Of a stretch of 46,193 bases of DNA, positions 7,974-15,610 are shown piece by piece. This DNA is from Firmicutes bacterium UBA6806. Its GTDB lineage: Bacteria; Bacillota; Clostridia; Peptostreptococcales; Acidaminobacteraceae. The notes beneath the pieces are model-generated. The model saw nothing but the letters and a program-made list of their open reading frames with translations, was not told the DNA's origin and searched no databases. Position 1 is the first letter of the stretch, and each line of letters opens with the position of its first letter. The DNA lies in contig DKFC01000038.1 in NCBI GenBank assembly GCA_002452745.1, positions 1 to 46,193 on the forward strand. Direction: 5' to 3'. A program made the position numbers and the translations under genes.

Positions 7974-8001
7974 TTTTGACAGATTTACCGGATTGTCAAA
8001 A
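7974..8001. repeat. Inverted repeat TTTTGACA-N12-TGTCAAAA
   Basis: Perfect 8-bp arms (7974-7981 and 7994-8001) in the divergent ohyA/nox intergenic region. It may be a protein-binding site; each arm also contains a TTGACA hexamer, one per strand. Function unproven. Confidence 0.45.
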
Positions 8002-8154
8002 TTTCTGCTATTTCATTACAAATATTTCATATTTAAATTGAGATTTAGTGTTTAAATCCCGTTCATACTTGGTATATATTATGTGAAAAATGTAACAATT
8101 ACATCTTTATAATCAATACATTTGACTAATATAATAAAAAGGAGCGTTAATTTT

Positions 8155-9489
8155 ATGAAAAAAGTTGTTATCGTAGGGACAAATCATGCAGGAACAGCAG
8201 CTGCCAATACCATTATGGACAATTCAAAAGACCATCAAGTGACAGTCTTTGATTCAAACAGCAATATCAGCTTTTTGGGATGTGGAATGGCCCTTTGGAT
8301 TGGCAATCAGATTTCTGGACCTGAAGGTTTATTCTATGCAAGCAGAGAATCACTTGAAGCAAAAGGCGCAACTGTTCATATGGAAACACCTGTTACCAAT
8401 ATAGATTTTGACAAAAAAATCGTCTATGCAAAAAAAGCAGACGGTACTGAATTGGAGACATCATATGACGACGTTATCTTGGCGACTGGATCATTGCCAA
8501 TTATCCCTTCAATTGAGGGGACTGAGCTTGAAAACGTCCAAAAGGTAAAACTGTATCAGCATGCTGAGGTTGTAATAGATAAATTAAAAAATCCAGAAAT
8601 TAAAGATGTTGTCGTCGTTGGCGCTGGCTATATTGGCGTTGAACTCGCTGAAGCCTTCGAAAGACATGGCAAGAATGTCACACTGATTGATATTGCCACA
8701 ACCAGCTTACCAGCCTATTATGATGCCCCTTTCACAGCCATGATGAATGATAACTTAAAAGAGCACGGCATCAAACTTGCATTTGGTGAAACCGTACAGC
8801 GCCTTGAAGGAAACGGAAAAGTGGAAAGGGTTGTCACAGATAAGGCAACTCATAATGCAGACATGGTTGTCCTCGCCATTGGATTTAGACCGAACACTTC
8901 CCTCGGTGCAGATGCTCTAGAAACTTTTAGAAACGGTGCTTATCTTGTTGATAAGAAACAGAGAACTTCACTGCCACATGTCTATGCAGTGGGCGACTGT
9001 GCAACTGTCTATGACAACTCACAAGATAAGACAAGCTATATAGCACTTGCAACCAATGCCGTTCGTTCTGCAATTGTTGCCGCTCACAATGTCATTGGCA
9101 ACAACATCGAATCCGCCGGCGTTCAGGGATCAAATGGCATCTGCATCTACGATCTCAAAATGGTTTCAACAGGACTCACAGCTGAAAGAGCAAAATCACT
9201 GGGCTATGAAGCTACCTTTACCGATTTTGAAGACTATCAAAAACCTGAATTCATAGAAGAAGGCAACCACAAAGTCAAACTGAGAATTGTCTATGATGCA
9301 AAGACCCGCATTATATTAGGAGCACAAATGGCTTCAAAACACGATATGTCAATGGGAATTCACATGTTCTCGCTTGCTGTCCAAGAGAAATTAACAGTTG
9401 ACAAACTAGCACTCACTGATTTGTTCTTCCTACCACATTTCAACAAACCATACAACTATGTGACCATGGCAGCACTTTCGGCTAAATAA
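8155..9489 (+). CDS. nox: FAD-dependent NADH oxidase (water-forming type) / CoA-disulfide reductase family
   Basis: 444 residues of the pyridine nucleotide-disulfide oxidoreductase fold. An FAD-binding VVIVGTNHAGTAAA starts the protein, and the single redox-active Cys (C43) sits in NISFLGCGMALWIG, as in water-forming NADH oxidases. The NAD(P)H-binding motif is VVVVGAGYIGVELAE, and VYAVGDCATVYD binds FAD. The family reduces O2 to water with NADH, or CoA disulfide to CoA; sequence alone does not decide. The ATG at 8155 with AAGGAGCG upstream is preferred to a TTG at 8122. In an anaerobe it would serve oxygen defence or NAD+ recycling. It ends in a strong terminator and stands alone, divergent from ohyA. 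Confidence 0.9.
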   Translation: MKKVVIVGTNHAGTAAANTIMDNSKDHQVTVFDSNSNISFLGCGMALWIGNQISGPEGLFYASRESLEAKGATVHMETPVTNIDFDKKIVYAKKADGTELETSYDDVILATGSLPIIPSIEGTELENVQKVKLYQHAEVVIDKLKNPEIKDVVVVGAGYIGVELAEAFERHGKNVTLIDIATTSLPAYYDAPFTAMMNDNLKEHGIKLAFGETVQRLEGNGKVERVVTDKATHNADMVVLAIGFRPNTSLGADALETFRNGAYLVDKKQRTSLPHVYAVGDCATVYDNSQDKTSYIALATNAVRSAIVAAHNVIGNNIESAGVQGSNGICIYDLKMVSTGLTAERAKSLGYEATFTDFEDYQKPEFIEEGNHKVKLRIVYDAKTRIILGAQMASKHDMSMGIHMFSLAVQEKLTVDKLALTDLFFLPHFNKPYNYVTMAALSAK

Positions 9490-9495
9490 TCGTCA

Positions 9496-9532
9496 AAAGC
9501 ACTATCCAGTAAAATCGGATAGTGCTTTTTTT
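9496..9532 (+). terminator. Terminator of nox
   Basis: A 12-bp stem AAAGCACTATCC / GGATAGTGCTTT with a 9-base loop, followed by a run of T. Confidence 0.92.
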
Positions 9533-9607
9533 ATATTGTCATTTATATGTTTCTCTGTTTATCTCTATTCTGCATTTTTTCAATTCTGCATTTCTTTAAG
9601 TACTTTA

Positions 9608-10258
9608 TCAGAGCAGTTTTTCTAGCAGTTCCTCTGGTGAATTCAGGATAACGAGTGCGCCATGATTCATTAGCCAATCAACATCCCTAAATCCCCATGA
9701 GACGCTTATACAATCTATTCCAGCGTTCATTGCCGTTTCTAAATCCACCTCTGAGTCTCCAACATAAACGACTTCCTCAGGATTGAGTTTCATTTGCTCC
9801 AAGCAGGTATAGACCATATCTGGAGCTGGTTTTCGCTTGACCATCTCGGTCTCGCCAACTGCCAAGTCAATCCAATCTTTAAAATACTGTTGGTTCAATG
9901 ATTTTACCGCAACATCTATTTTATTTGACACAATCGCCAACTGAATCCCTTCAGCCTGTAACCGCTTTAAAACAGTTTCAATTCCCGAATAAGGCCCCGT
10001 CTTGTGATTACAGTTCTCTTCATAGTACGCTTTAAACGCCGTGAAAATCGACTCAAAGACATCCCCTTTAATTTCTATTGGCACGCAGAGCCTCACCAGT
10101 TGCCTGATGCCATTTCCCAGAAACCGCCTGACGTCGCTTGACGATCTCTCTTCTATCTGAAAGGCTCTGAACGTATGATTGATTGAATCTGTCAAGTCCT
10201 CAAGTGTATCCAATAGAGTCCCATCTAAATCAAAAATAACGCCTTTGTATTTCCTCAT
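9608..10258 (-). CDS. HAD-family phosphatase, phosphoglycolate phosphatase type
   Basis: 216 residues with all HAD motifs: motif I FDLDGTLLDT near residue 9, the helical cap of subfamily IA, motif II IVSNK, Lys in the VKRKPAPD region, and motif IV VYVGDSEVDLETA. Such enzymes hydrolyse small phosphate esters such as 2-phosphoglycolate or pyrophosphate (PpaX/Gph type); the substrate is not certain. The ATG at 10258 has AGGAGAGAAAT. It lies downstream of the serpin gene on the same strand but with about 120 bases between, which include a TATAAT-like box, so separate transcription is likely. Confidence 0.9.
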   Translation of the reverse strand: MRKYKGVIFDLDGTLLDTLEDLTDSINHTFRAFQIEERSSSDVRRFLGNGIRQLVRLCVPIEIKGDVFESIFTAFKAYYEENCNHKTGPYSGIETVLKRLQAEGIQLAIVSNKIDVAVKSLNQQYFKDWIDLAVGETEMVKRKPAPDMVYTCLEQMKLNPEEVVYVGDSEVDLETAMNAGIDCISVSWGFRDVDWLMNHGALVILNSPEELLEKLL

Positions 10259-10377
10259 ATTTCTCTCCTATTCTGATCTTATAATTTTCTGCCTCTTTCT
10301 TTATATTATAGCATCAAACCATATACGGTATCAGGAATATTAAAGTTATAGCCCTCTTTTTCAATTGTCACATCAAT

Positions 10378-11670
10378 TTACGGTCGTCTTGCAATCCCCA
10401 TAAACAAAACTGCATTGGTCTTGTCTTCTTTTATGAGATACATAAAAGGTTTATCACAGGTCATTTCGATGGGTTCTGCCTCTATGGCCGCACTTCCCGT
10501 TTCAAGTTCCACAACAGTGACAGCTGCCGCTTCTGTTCCCTTTTCATCTAGAATAATCCTTGTATTTTGGAAAATTGAACCGACAAATATATTCTCTCCT
10601 TCCAGTTCTGCCATTTGAGAGAAATCCGCTTCATGTCTAGAAAAGGCCTTCTCAATCCCCAGTTCCTTAAGCACATCACTTAGCTGATTGCTAACTTCAT
10701 AATCCAGCTTTGGAAGTTTTAGCGCCACTCTTTTGTAATCCTTATCGCCTATACTTAGCATTGCGTTTATCTCTTCACTTGAAAAGCCCTCAATAAGAGA
10801 ATCTATCTCCCCTTTTGGAAGGATGACTACCATGCTGCAATCACCGTAATATGGAAGACTTACCGCCTGCCATTTTTCAGATTCTCGATAGGCAAGCGAG
10901 GCCACTTTGTACATCATATCCACAGTTTTTTCATTGCCATCATCCATGTGGAAAGGTTCACGACTAGTCATGTCAGCTGAGAACTCATCTCTCCAAGTTC
11001 CCTTAAAATAGACGGTATTCATCAGATATGCGATGGTTTCTGGTTTGATTTCTTTAATGGTTTCTTTCAAAAGACTGTTTGTCTTTTCCTCAACCCATTT
11101 GTTCATGTCGTCAAGGGCTTTTACGCCATTAAAATCCGATATAAAAACTTCTGCATCATAATACTTTTTCAAAGTGTCAACAAAAGTCTCTTTAATACTC
11201 AGACCCTTTCGAACCCACAGGGAATTGGCTGTTTTAAGTGTTACAGCTTTTCCATCAAACTGATTCATGTAATCGACAAGATGATTATAGCGTTCATTGA
11301 GCCCCTGTTCCTGTTCGCCCATAGCGGCAAGCAGTTCAGCTTTGGTTGTTCCCTCAGCACCATTTTGAAGCATGGATAATGCAAACATCAAACTCATAGG
11401 TGATAAGAGCTGATTTTTATCTTTATCTGCCTGAGCCATTTTTTTAAACATTTCAACCCCAAGAGCATTGGACGCATCCACACTTTGAAGCATGGCTTTG
11501 TCCAGTTTCAATTCACTTCCCTGAGATTTCATGAACACGGCATCTGACTTGACCTGAGTCGAGGTCTTTTGTCCACACGCCCCAGCAAGTAAAGACATTA
11601 TCAACAACATTGATACCAATTTCATATGTAAAAACCTTTTTTGATGCATTCTGTCTCTTTTAAATTTCAT
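10378..11670 (-). CDS. Serpin (serine protease inhibitor), secreted lipoprotein
   Basis: About 430 residues. The N-terminal signal peptide ends in a lipobox-like LLAGAC, so the protein is probably lipid-anchored outside the cell. The serpin core follows (ELLAAMGEQEQ; LMNTVYFKGTWRDEF), then a hinge DEKGTEAAAVT of the small-residue type found in inhibitory serpins, and a C-terminal FMGIARRP. By alignment to antitrypsin the bond attacked would fall near TGSAA, but the loop is several residues longer, so P1 is uncertain. Three in-frame ATGs (11712, 11691, 11670) lie in a 21-bp tandem repeat; the last two each have GAGGTGA in front. I chose 11670. Bacterial serpins probably protect against proteases of competitors or the host. 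Confidence 0.92.
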   Translation of the reverse strand: MKFKRDRMHQKRFLHMKLVSMLLIMSLLAGACGQKTSTQVKSDAVFMKSQGSELKLDKAMLQSVDASNALGVEMFKKMAQADKDKNQLLSPMSLMFALSMLQNGAEGTTKAELLAAMGEQEQGLNERYNHLVDYMNQFDGKAVTLKTANSLWVRKGLSIKETFVDTLKKYYDAEVFISDFNGVKALDDMNKWVEEKTNSLLKETIKEIKPETIAYLMNTVYFKGTWRDEFSADMTSREPFHMDDGNEKTVDMMYKVASLAYRESEKWQAVSLPYYGDCSMVVILPKGEIDSLIEGFSSEEINAMLSIGDKDYKRVALKLPKLDYEVSNQLSDVLKELGIEKAFSRHEADFSQMAELEGENIFVGSIFQNTRIILDEKGTEAAAVTVVELETGSAAIEAEPIEMTCDKPFMYLIKEDKTNAVLFMGIARRP

Positions 11671-11714
11671 CTGCTCACCTCTAAATTTCATCTGCTCACC
11701 TCTAAATTTCATCT
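11662..11714. repeat. 21-bp tandem repeat carrying duplicated RBS and start codon
   Basis: Two full copies (11662-11682, 11683-11703) and half a copy (11704-11714). On the coding strand each unit holds AGAGGTGAGCAG followed by ATG. The in-frame product begins MKFRGEQMKFRGEQMKFKRD if the first ATG is used. Confidence 0.95.
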
Positions 11715-11833
11715 CTTCATTTCCTTTCTACTTAGGAGGGTAGCCACTCCGCAGTGACCTTCAATCAGTTTTTGCCAGTTGAGTATGCACTTATGGTATT
11801 AGACGCAACCCAATTAAAATAAGTTCCGATTTT

Positions 11834-11862
11834 TTGACAGATTTATCAACCTATGTTATCCT
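11834..11862 (+). promoter_or_regulatory. Sigma-A promoter of the UPF0316 gene leader
   Basis: TTGACA (11834-11839), a 17-base spacer, TATCCT (11857-11862). The transcript would start near 11869, giving a leader of about 200 bases. Confidence 0.8.
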
Positions 11863-11866
11863 TATT

Positions 11867-12025
11867 AAGTGGCTTAGCTAAAGTCATATAATTTGACCAC
11901 TTCTAATACAACCTTATTTGGAGAAGTTCTATGGCTTCTTTTTTTATTGCATCCTTTTTTGACAGCCACTCTAAGGGCACTTCTCTAGGATGCCATTGTT
12001 TTATCAATTCATAAGGATTTTACCA
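11867..12025 (+). promoter_or_regulatory. Structured 5' leader of unknown class
   Basis: Successive stems can be drawn: AAGTGG/CCACTT (11867-11872 with 11897-11902); AGAAG/CTTCT (11922-11926 with 11935-11939) followed by seven T; GCATCC/GGATGC (11949-11954 with 11988-11993). GAGAAGT (11921-11927) can pair instead with ACTTCTC (11979-11985), which would break the second hairpin. A terminator follows directly. This looks like an attenuation leader, but I cannot match it to a known riboswitch or T-box. Confidence 0.5.
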
Positions 12026-12058
12026 CCCTTGTCTTTTGAACGAGGGTTTTTTATTTTT
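12026..12058 (+). terminator. Terminator hairpin just before the UPF0316 RBS
   Basis: Stem CCCTTGT/ACGAGGG with a 7-base loop, then TTTTTTATTTTT, ending two bases before the AAGGAGG ribosome binding site (12060-12066). Being inside the leader it must be read through for expression. Confidence 0.7.
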
Positions 12059-12071
12059 AAAGGAGGATTTT

Positions 12072-12599
12072 ATCGTTACATTTGCAAATTTAGTTATCAT
12101 TTTTTTATTAAACGTCTTAGGAACTTGTCTGAAGAATCTAAAGACGTCCTTTCTAGCTCAAAAAGCTATAAAGCCTGTTTACGTTACAACTTTTATTGAT
12201 TCAATTGTTTTTCTGTACGCCTTTAAACTCACGGCGGTTTCATCCGGATATGGCTTTTTTCTGGCCTTTGCTGCTGGCAAAATGTTTGGAGTATTTTTAG
12301 GAAATAAGATCGAAAAAAAGTTAGCCTATGGTTTATTGGAAGTGGACGTATACAAACACATGACCTCTGGCAAGCAGTTAGCCGATATTCTTCGAAATGA
12401 AGGCTACTCTGTGACAACAACAATTGGCTATGGGATGGATGGCTGTGAACGTCTCATTCTCAAAACGGTATTGCCAAGGAATAATTTCAACGATTTCCAT
12501 CAACTTTTAAAATCAGATGGAAATGTTCATATGTCTGTGAAATCAATCAATCAAATTTTTGGAAAAGTAGGAGCGGTTGAAACTACACCTAAGTTTTAA
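12072..12599 (+). CDS. UPF0316-family membrane protein (DUF5698 + DUF2179-like)
   Basis: About 175 residues. Three membrane helices fill the first half (ANLVIIFLLNVLGTCLKNLK; FIDSIVFLYAFKL; GYGFFLAFAAGKMFGVFLG). A soluble DUF2179-like domain follows (VYKHMTSGKQLADILRNEG...GMDGCERLILKTVL). Function unknown for the family. A perfect AAGGAGG lies at 12060-12066, but no ATG, GTG or TTG follows at the right distance: the in-frame codons are GAT TTT ATC GTT ACA. I placed the start at the ATC (12072, 5 bases after the RBS); an upstream TTG at 12036 lies inside the terminator and has no RBS. Possible causes are an ATC start, a sequencing error or a start-codon mutation. Confidence 0.7.
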   Translation: MVTFANLVIIFLLNVLGTCLKNLKTSFLAQKAIKPVYVTTFIDSIVFLYAFKLTAVSSGYGFFLAFAAGKMFGVFLGNKIEKKLAYGLLEVDVYKHMTSGKQLADILRNEGYSVTTTIGYGMDGCERLILKTVLPRNNFNDFHQLLKSDGNVHMSVKSINQIFGKVGAVETTPKF

Positions 12600-12632
12600 A
12601 GCGTGTTGAATCGTTATGAAACTATAAAAAAT

Positions 12633-12675
12633 AAAGGCTGTTGCCCATCTGTTTTTCAGATTTGCAACAGCCTTT
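12633..12675. terminator. Bidirectional terminator between convergent genes
   Basis: Perfect 12-bp arms AAAGGCTGTTGC / GCAACAGCCTTT with an inner CATCTG/CAGAT hairpin. It ends the UPF0316 transcript from the left and the DUF1292 transcript from the right. Confidence 0.85.
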
Positions 12676-12704
12676 CGCCGTCCTAAGCACCGCTTTTCTT
12701 TTGA

Positions 12705-13031
12705 CTATTCTTCATCCTCATCTTCAAACAATGAATTAAACGCCTCTGAAACAGCTTCGTATTCTTCATCGCTTTCAATTTCAAGAATTTCAATTGAACC
12801 ATCTTCATAGTCCGTAAATCCGTAGAGCATTGCAATTTCTTCTTCAGGATGCAAAAGGGCAATGTACTCTTTATCATCTACTTCGAAAATTTCAATAATA
12901 GGACATACCAGTTCTTCACCGTTTTCCAGTTCAAGCGTTATTGTATGTGAGTGATGATGTTCGTGATCGTGATCGTGGTCATGCCCACATCCGCAACCGT
13001 TGTTCTCACAATTAGTCTTATGTTCATCCAT
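12705..13031 (-). CDS. DUF1292 protein with His-rich N-terminus
   Basis: 108 residues. An N-terminal stretch with alternating Cys, His and Asp (CGCGHDHDHDHEHHHSH, about residues 13-29) looks metal-binding. A DUF1292 domain follows (ITLELENGEELVCPIIEIFE...YIALLHPEE) with a very acidic tail. DUF1292 proteins are small cytoplasmic Firmicute proteins of unknown function. The ATG at 13031 with GAGGTGAAGACT upstream is preferred to the GTG three codons earlier. A promoter lies about 70 bases upstream, so it is transcribed alone. Confidence 0.85.
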   Translation of the reverse strand: MDEHKTNCENNGCGCGHDHDHDHEHHHSHTITLELENGEELVCPIIEIFEVDDKEYIALLHPEEEIAMLYGFTDYEDGSIEILEIESDEEYEAVSEAFNSLFEDEDEE

Positions 13032-13101
13032 AGTCTTCACCTCATTTATAAGTCGTCCAGAATATCGTTTAATGTCTCAAACAACACCTAGCATCTATCT
13101 G

Positions 13102-13131
13102 ATTATACACTGGGATGGGAGTTCCTGTCGA
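13102..13131 (-). promoter_or_regulatory. Sigma-A promoter of the DUF1292 gene
   Basis: On the minus strand TCGACA (13131-13126), an 18-base spacer and TATAAT (13107-13102). Confidence 0.65.
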
Positions 13132-13162
13132 TAAATTTCAAACGAATTTGACAAAACTCTCT

Positions 13163-13420
13163 CTATCCTTTTAAGCCTCTTGACTGTCTATCCATATCTT
13201 CCACCACAATGTCATAGATTTCTCCAAGCGTAGAACAGTATTCGAGCAGTTTCCACGGCTCATTTGTGTGAAAGTGAATTTTTATGAGTTCTTCATCTCC
13301 CACAGCTAATAGGCAGTCGCCAATGAAGTTTTCCAAAATATAATCATTAATCTGATTCTCGTCTAAGTTTTCACCTTCTATCAATAATTGCGTATCATAT
13401 CTAAATTCAATTGTCTCCAT
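13163..13420 (-). CDS. Stand-alone domain like the C-terminus of FakA (DAK-family fatty acid kinase)
   Basis: 85 residues. YDTQLLIEGENLDENQINDY, VGDEELIKIHFHTNEP and LGEIYDIVVEDMDRQ match the C-terminal domain of FakA/YloV-type fatty acid kinases, which normally follows an ATP-binding DAK2 domain. That kinase part is absent. In complete FakA this domain contacts the fatty-acid-binding FakB partner, so this may be a regulator or a relic; that is inference. The ATG at 13420 has AGAAAGGAACG upstream. It lies 13 bases after the GGDEF gene on the same strand and is probably co-transcribed. Confidence 0.7.
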   Translation of the reverse strand: METIEFRYDTQLLIEGENLDENQINDYILENFIGDCLLAVGDEELIKIHFHTNEPWKLLEYCSTLGEIYDIVVEDMDRQSRGLKG

Positions 13421-13433
13421 TGTTCGTTCCTTT

Positions 13434-14783
13434 CTAAGTCTTTATCTTTAGATTTATTGCCGAAGTTTTTATAGTATACCCTTTTTTCTCAGATTTGCAG
13501 AGATACATATTGTGATCCGCCTCAGACAAACAGGTTTCAATTTCACTCATAGCCTCAACAGCCACCATCCCATAGGAAAAATCAACGTCGAAACCAAAAC
13601 GCCTATCCACAGCCAGTTTATCTCGAATTCGATTTATAACCTCTGTGCCGCCTTTGATATCGTCTTTTCTCAGAAGGAGTATGAACTCATCACCGCCATA
13701 TCTCACAAGCAGATCATCACTGCGAATAACTGACTTGATGGTGTTGACGATGCCTTTGAGGACTTCATCTCCAGTTAAATGACCATAGGTGTCGTTGATC
13801 TTCTTGAAGTCATCTAGGTCAATGATAATCAATACCCCCGTCTCAAAGGAATGGCTTCGAATAAATTCGTCAAAATAAGCCCTCGATGATGCACCTGTCA
13901 ATGCATCCTTGTCTGCCTGTTTTTTATAGGTGTCTCTGTCAATTGCCAAGTGCTTCACTTGATTCTTGGCGTATTGAACCATGTAAATATAAACCACGAG
14001 CAAGATGCCTGTATAACCGCCTGCCAAGTAGATTGTGCTCTTTTGAGTTAAATGGCTGATGCTCTCGTAAAGCACCTTTTTTGACCTCAATACCACAATT
14101 TCGTGTATCGTGTCAATCTGTAAAACATAGTAGATGTTTTGTTCATCCTCAAATAGGTTTTCATAGTTATCTAATTTGCCGCCTATAGTCTCTAGATTTG
14201 AAATTTCAACATTGACGTCATCATCGTTTAGACCTTCGATTGTATCATTTAGACAAAAGCCCAACAGATCCCTCCCAAGGATTTCATCCTCAAAATAGAT
14301 TGGCGAATTGACTTCTAAGCAAACCATGTCGCCTTTTAATTTGATGAAATAATCAAGCTGTCTGCTTTCATCAGTGATGCTGATGCTGTTGTCTATGTAA
14401 TTTTCACCATAATATTCGGCGACAATCTCTCCATCTACAACTCTGATGGCATGTGTCACATCTGAAATAACCAAAACACCATCACGATACTTATCCTTCG
14501 TAAATGATTTAAGGGTATCTAGATTCACCTCTCCCGCCTTGTAAGCGACAATCTTGTCCCTTATAGCAGAGCGACTAGACAAACTCTTGGCCCCTTGAAG
14601 ACTCTTATTAATCGTCTCTGTAAAAGCATCTACTTTGGACTCAGCGAGCAATTCAAAATTCCTTTGCAAGTTAGATTCCAGTTCATGCTTCATCGGCAAG
14701 TAGACGCCGTAAAACGTCAATAGCAGTGAAATCAGGATGACTATAATCATAACTATTAGGGTTCTCTTAATATGAGTTGACAA
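13434..14783 (-). CDS. Membrane diguanylate cyclase (GGDEF)
   Basis: 449 residues. A first membrane helix (about 8-27), an extracellular sensor region of some 220 residues, a second helix (about 251-270) and a cytoplasmic GGDEF domain with LLVRYGGDEFILLL (GGDEF at 363-367). An allosteric I-site RSDD (354-357) lies five residues ahead of the signature. All of this suggests an active, product-inhibited maker of c-di-GMP responding to an outside signal. The start is a TTG at 14783 with GGGTGG upstream. It follows an XRE-cupin regulator on the same strand after about 140 bases. Confidence 0.92.
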   Translation of the reverse strand: MSTHIKRTLIVMIIVILISLLLTFYGVYLPMKHELESNLQRNFELLAESKVDAFTETINKSLQGAKSLSSRSAIRDKIVAYKAGEVNLDTLKSFTKDKYRDGVLVISDVTHAIRVVDGEIVAEYYGENYIDNSISITDESRQLDYFIKLKGDMVCLEVNSPIYFEDEILGRDLLGFCLNDTIEGLNDDDVNVEISNLETIGGKLDNYENLFEDEQNIYYVLQIDTIHEIVVLRSKKVLYESISHLTQKSTIYLAGGYTGILLVVYIYMVQYAKNQVKHLAIDRDTYKKQADKDALTGASSRAYFDEFIRSHSFETGVLIIIDLDDFKKINDTYGHLTGDEVLKGIVNTIKSVIRSDDLLVRYGGDEFILLLRKDDIKGGTEVINRIRDKLAVDRRFGFDVDFSYGMVAVEAMSEIETCLSEADHNMYLCKSEKKGYTIKTSAINLKIKT

Positions 14784-14925
14784 TTGACCACCCCGTTTTC
14801 AACTAGATGCATCCCCTAAAAGGATGCCTTTATCAGTCTGTTTTGGAGACGTATCACTCAAAATGTCTCAGTTATGTTATATCCAAAATCTACCGTTTCA
14901 AATCAAATATCTCTTGTGCCTAACT

Positions 14926-15468
14926 TTAATAGATAGCAGGGCTGATACAGCTTAAAATTTCTAAATCCCCTTCTCCAATATTTTTGAGAGCATGGTATAA
15001 GTTGGCCTTCAAATAGATGCAATCGCCTACATTTAAAACGTAAATATCCTCTTCAACTGTAATTTCCAATATGCCACGCTGAACTAAAATCATCTCCTCC
15101 GCATTGTGTATGGACTTGTCCACAATTCCCGGTGGCAAAGTCACCAAGATTCCCACAATTGCCAAGTTGCTGTTATCTCGCGCCATAGGGGTTATGAACT
15201 CACAAATGGCCTTGTCTTTCATCTTCTCGGATACTTTGCGCTCATTCTTTCTAATGATAAACTTGTCATCATCGTCATCGTCAATAAGAAATTTATAAAC
15301 AGGGATTTGAAGCGCATTTGCAATTTTTCGAAGTGTCGATATCGACGGCTCCACCAAATCCCGCTCCACCTGCGAGAGATAACTGGCTGTTATTCCCGCT
15401 TTTTTGCCTAACTCGTCCAGTGTCAACCCTCGATTTTTTCGATTTCCCTTCACTTTAGACCCAATCAT
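14926..15468 (-). CDS. XRE-family regulator with cupin domain
   Basis: 180 residues. An N-terminal helix-turn-helix (LTLDELGKKAGITASYLSQVER, about 15-35) and a C-terminal cupin_2 barrel (EMILVQRGILEITVEED; GDCIYLKANLYHALKN). An acidic DDDDDD linker lies between. The ATG at 15468 has GGAGGGAAC upstream. It lies immediately downstream of the epimerase/permease/hydrolase operon with its own promoter, so control of that operon is likely but not shown. A paralogue lies at 44001-44567. Confidence 0.9.
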   Translation of the reverse strand: MIGSKVKGNRKNRGLTLDELGKKAGITASYLSQVERDLVEPSISTLRKIANALQIPVYKFLIDDDDDDKFIIRKNERKVSEKMKDKAICEFITPMARDNSNLAIVGILVTLPPGIVDKSIHNAEEMILVQRGILEITVEEDIYVLNVGDCIYLKANLYHALKNIGEGDLEILSCISPAIY

Positions 15469-15502
15469 GTTCCCTCCGTTATCTGTTTCCAGTATCATTT
15501 TA

Positions 15503-15531
15503 AGTATGATTTATTTTTTTTGAATCGTCAA
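15503..15531 (-). promoter_or_regulatory. Sigma-A promoter of the XRE-cupin gene
   Basis: On the minus strand TTGACG (15531-15526), a 17-base spacer, CATACT (15508-15503). It is preceded by TGTG like the promoter at 19965-19993, so both may be recognised by a shared regulator. Confidence 0.7.
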
Positions 15532-15567
15532 CACATTTCAATAGTCTTGCATTTCTTGACACCGCAA

Positions 15568-15597
15568 AGAAACTGAGGTTCAATAGCCCCAGTTTCT
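15568..15597 (-). terminator. Likely terminator after the CocE/NonD gene
   Basis: Arms AGAAACTG/CAGTTTCT with further pairing toward the loop, 14 bases after the stop codon. The T-run on the minus strand is short (TTTG), so termination may be partial. Confidence 0.5.
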
Positions 15598-15610
15598 CGA
15601 AAAGACGCGT

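Noticed and set aside
12683..12877. Minus-strand frame inside the DUF1292 gene
   Set aside because: Out-of-frame shadow with biased composition and no RBS.
14808..14832. Hairpin GCATCC/GGATGC between the XRE-cupin and GGDEF genes
   Set aside because: No T-run on the transcribed strand, so it is not a convincing terminator.
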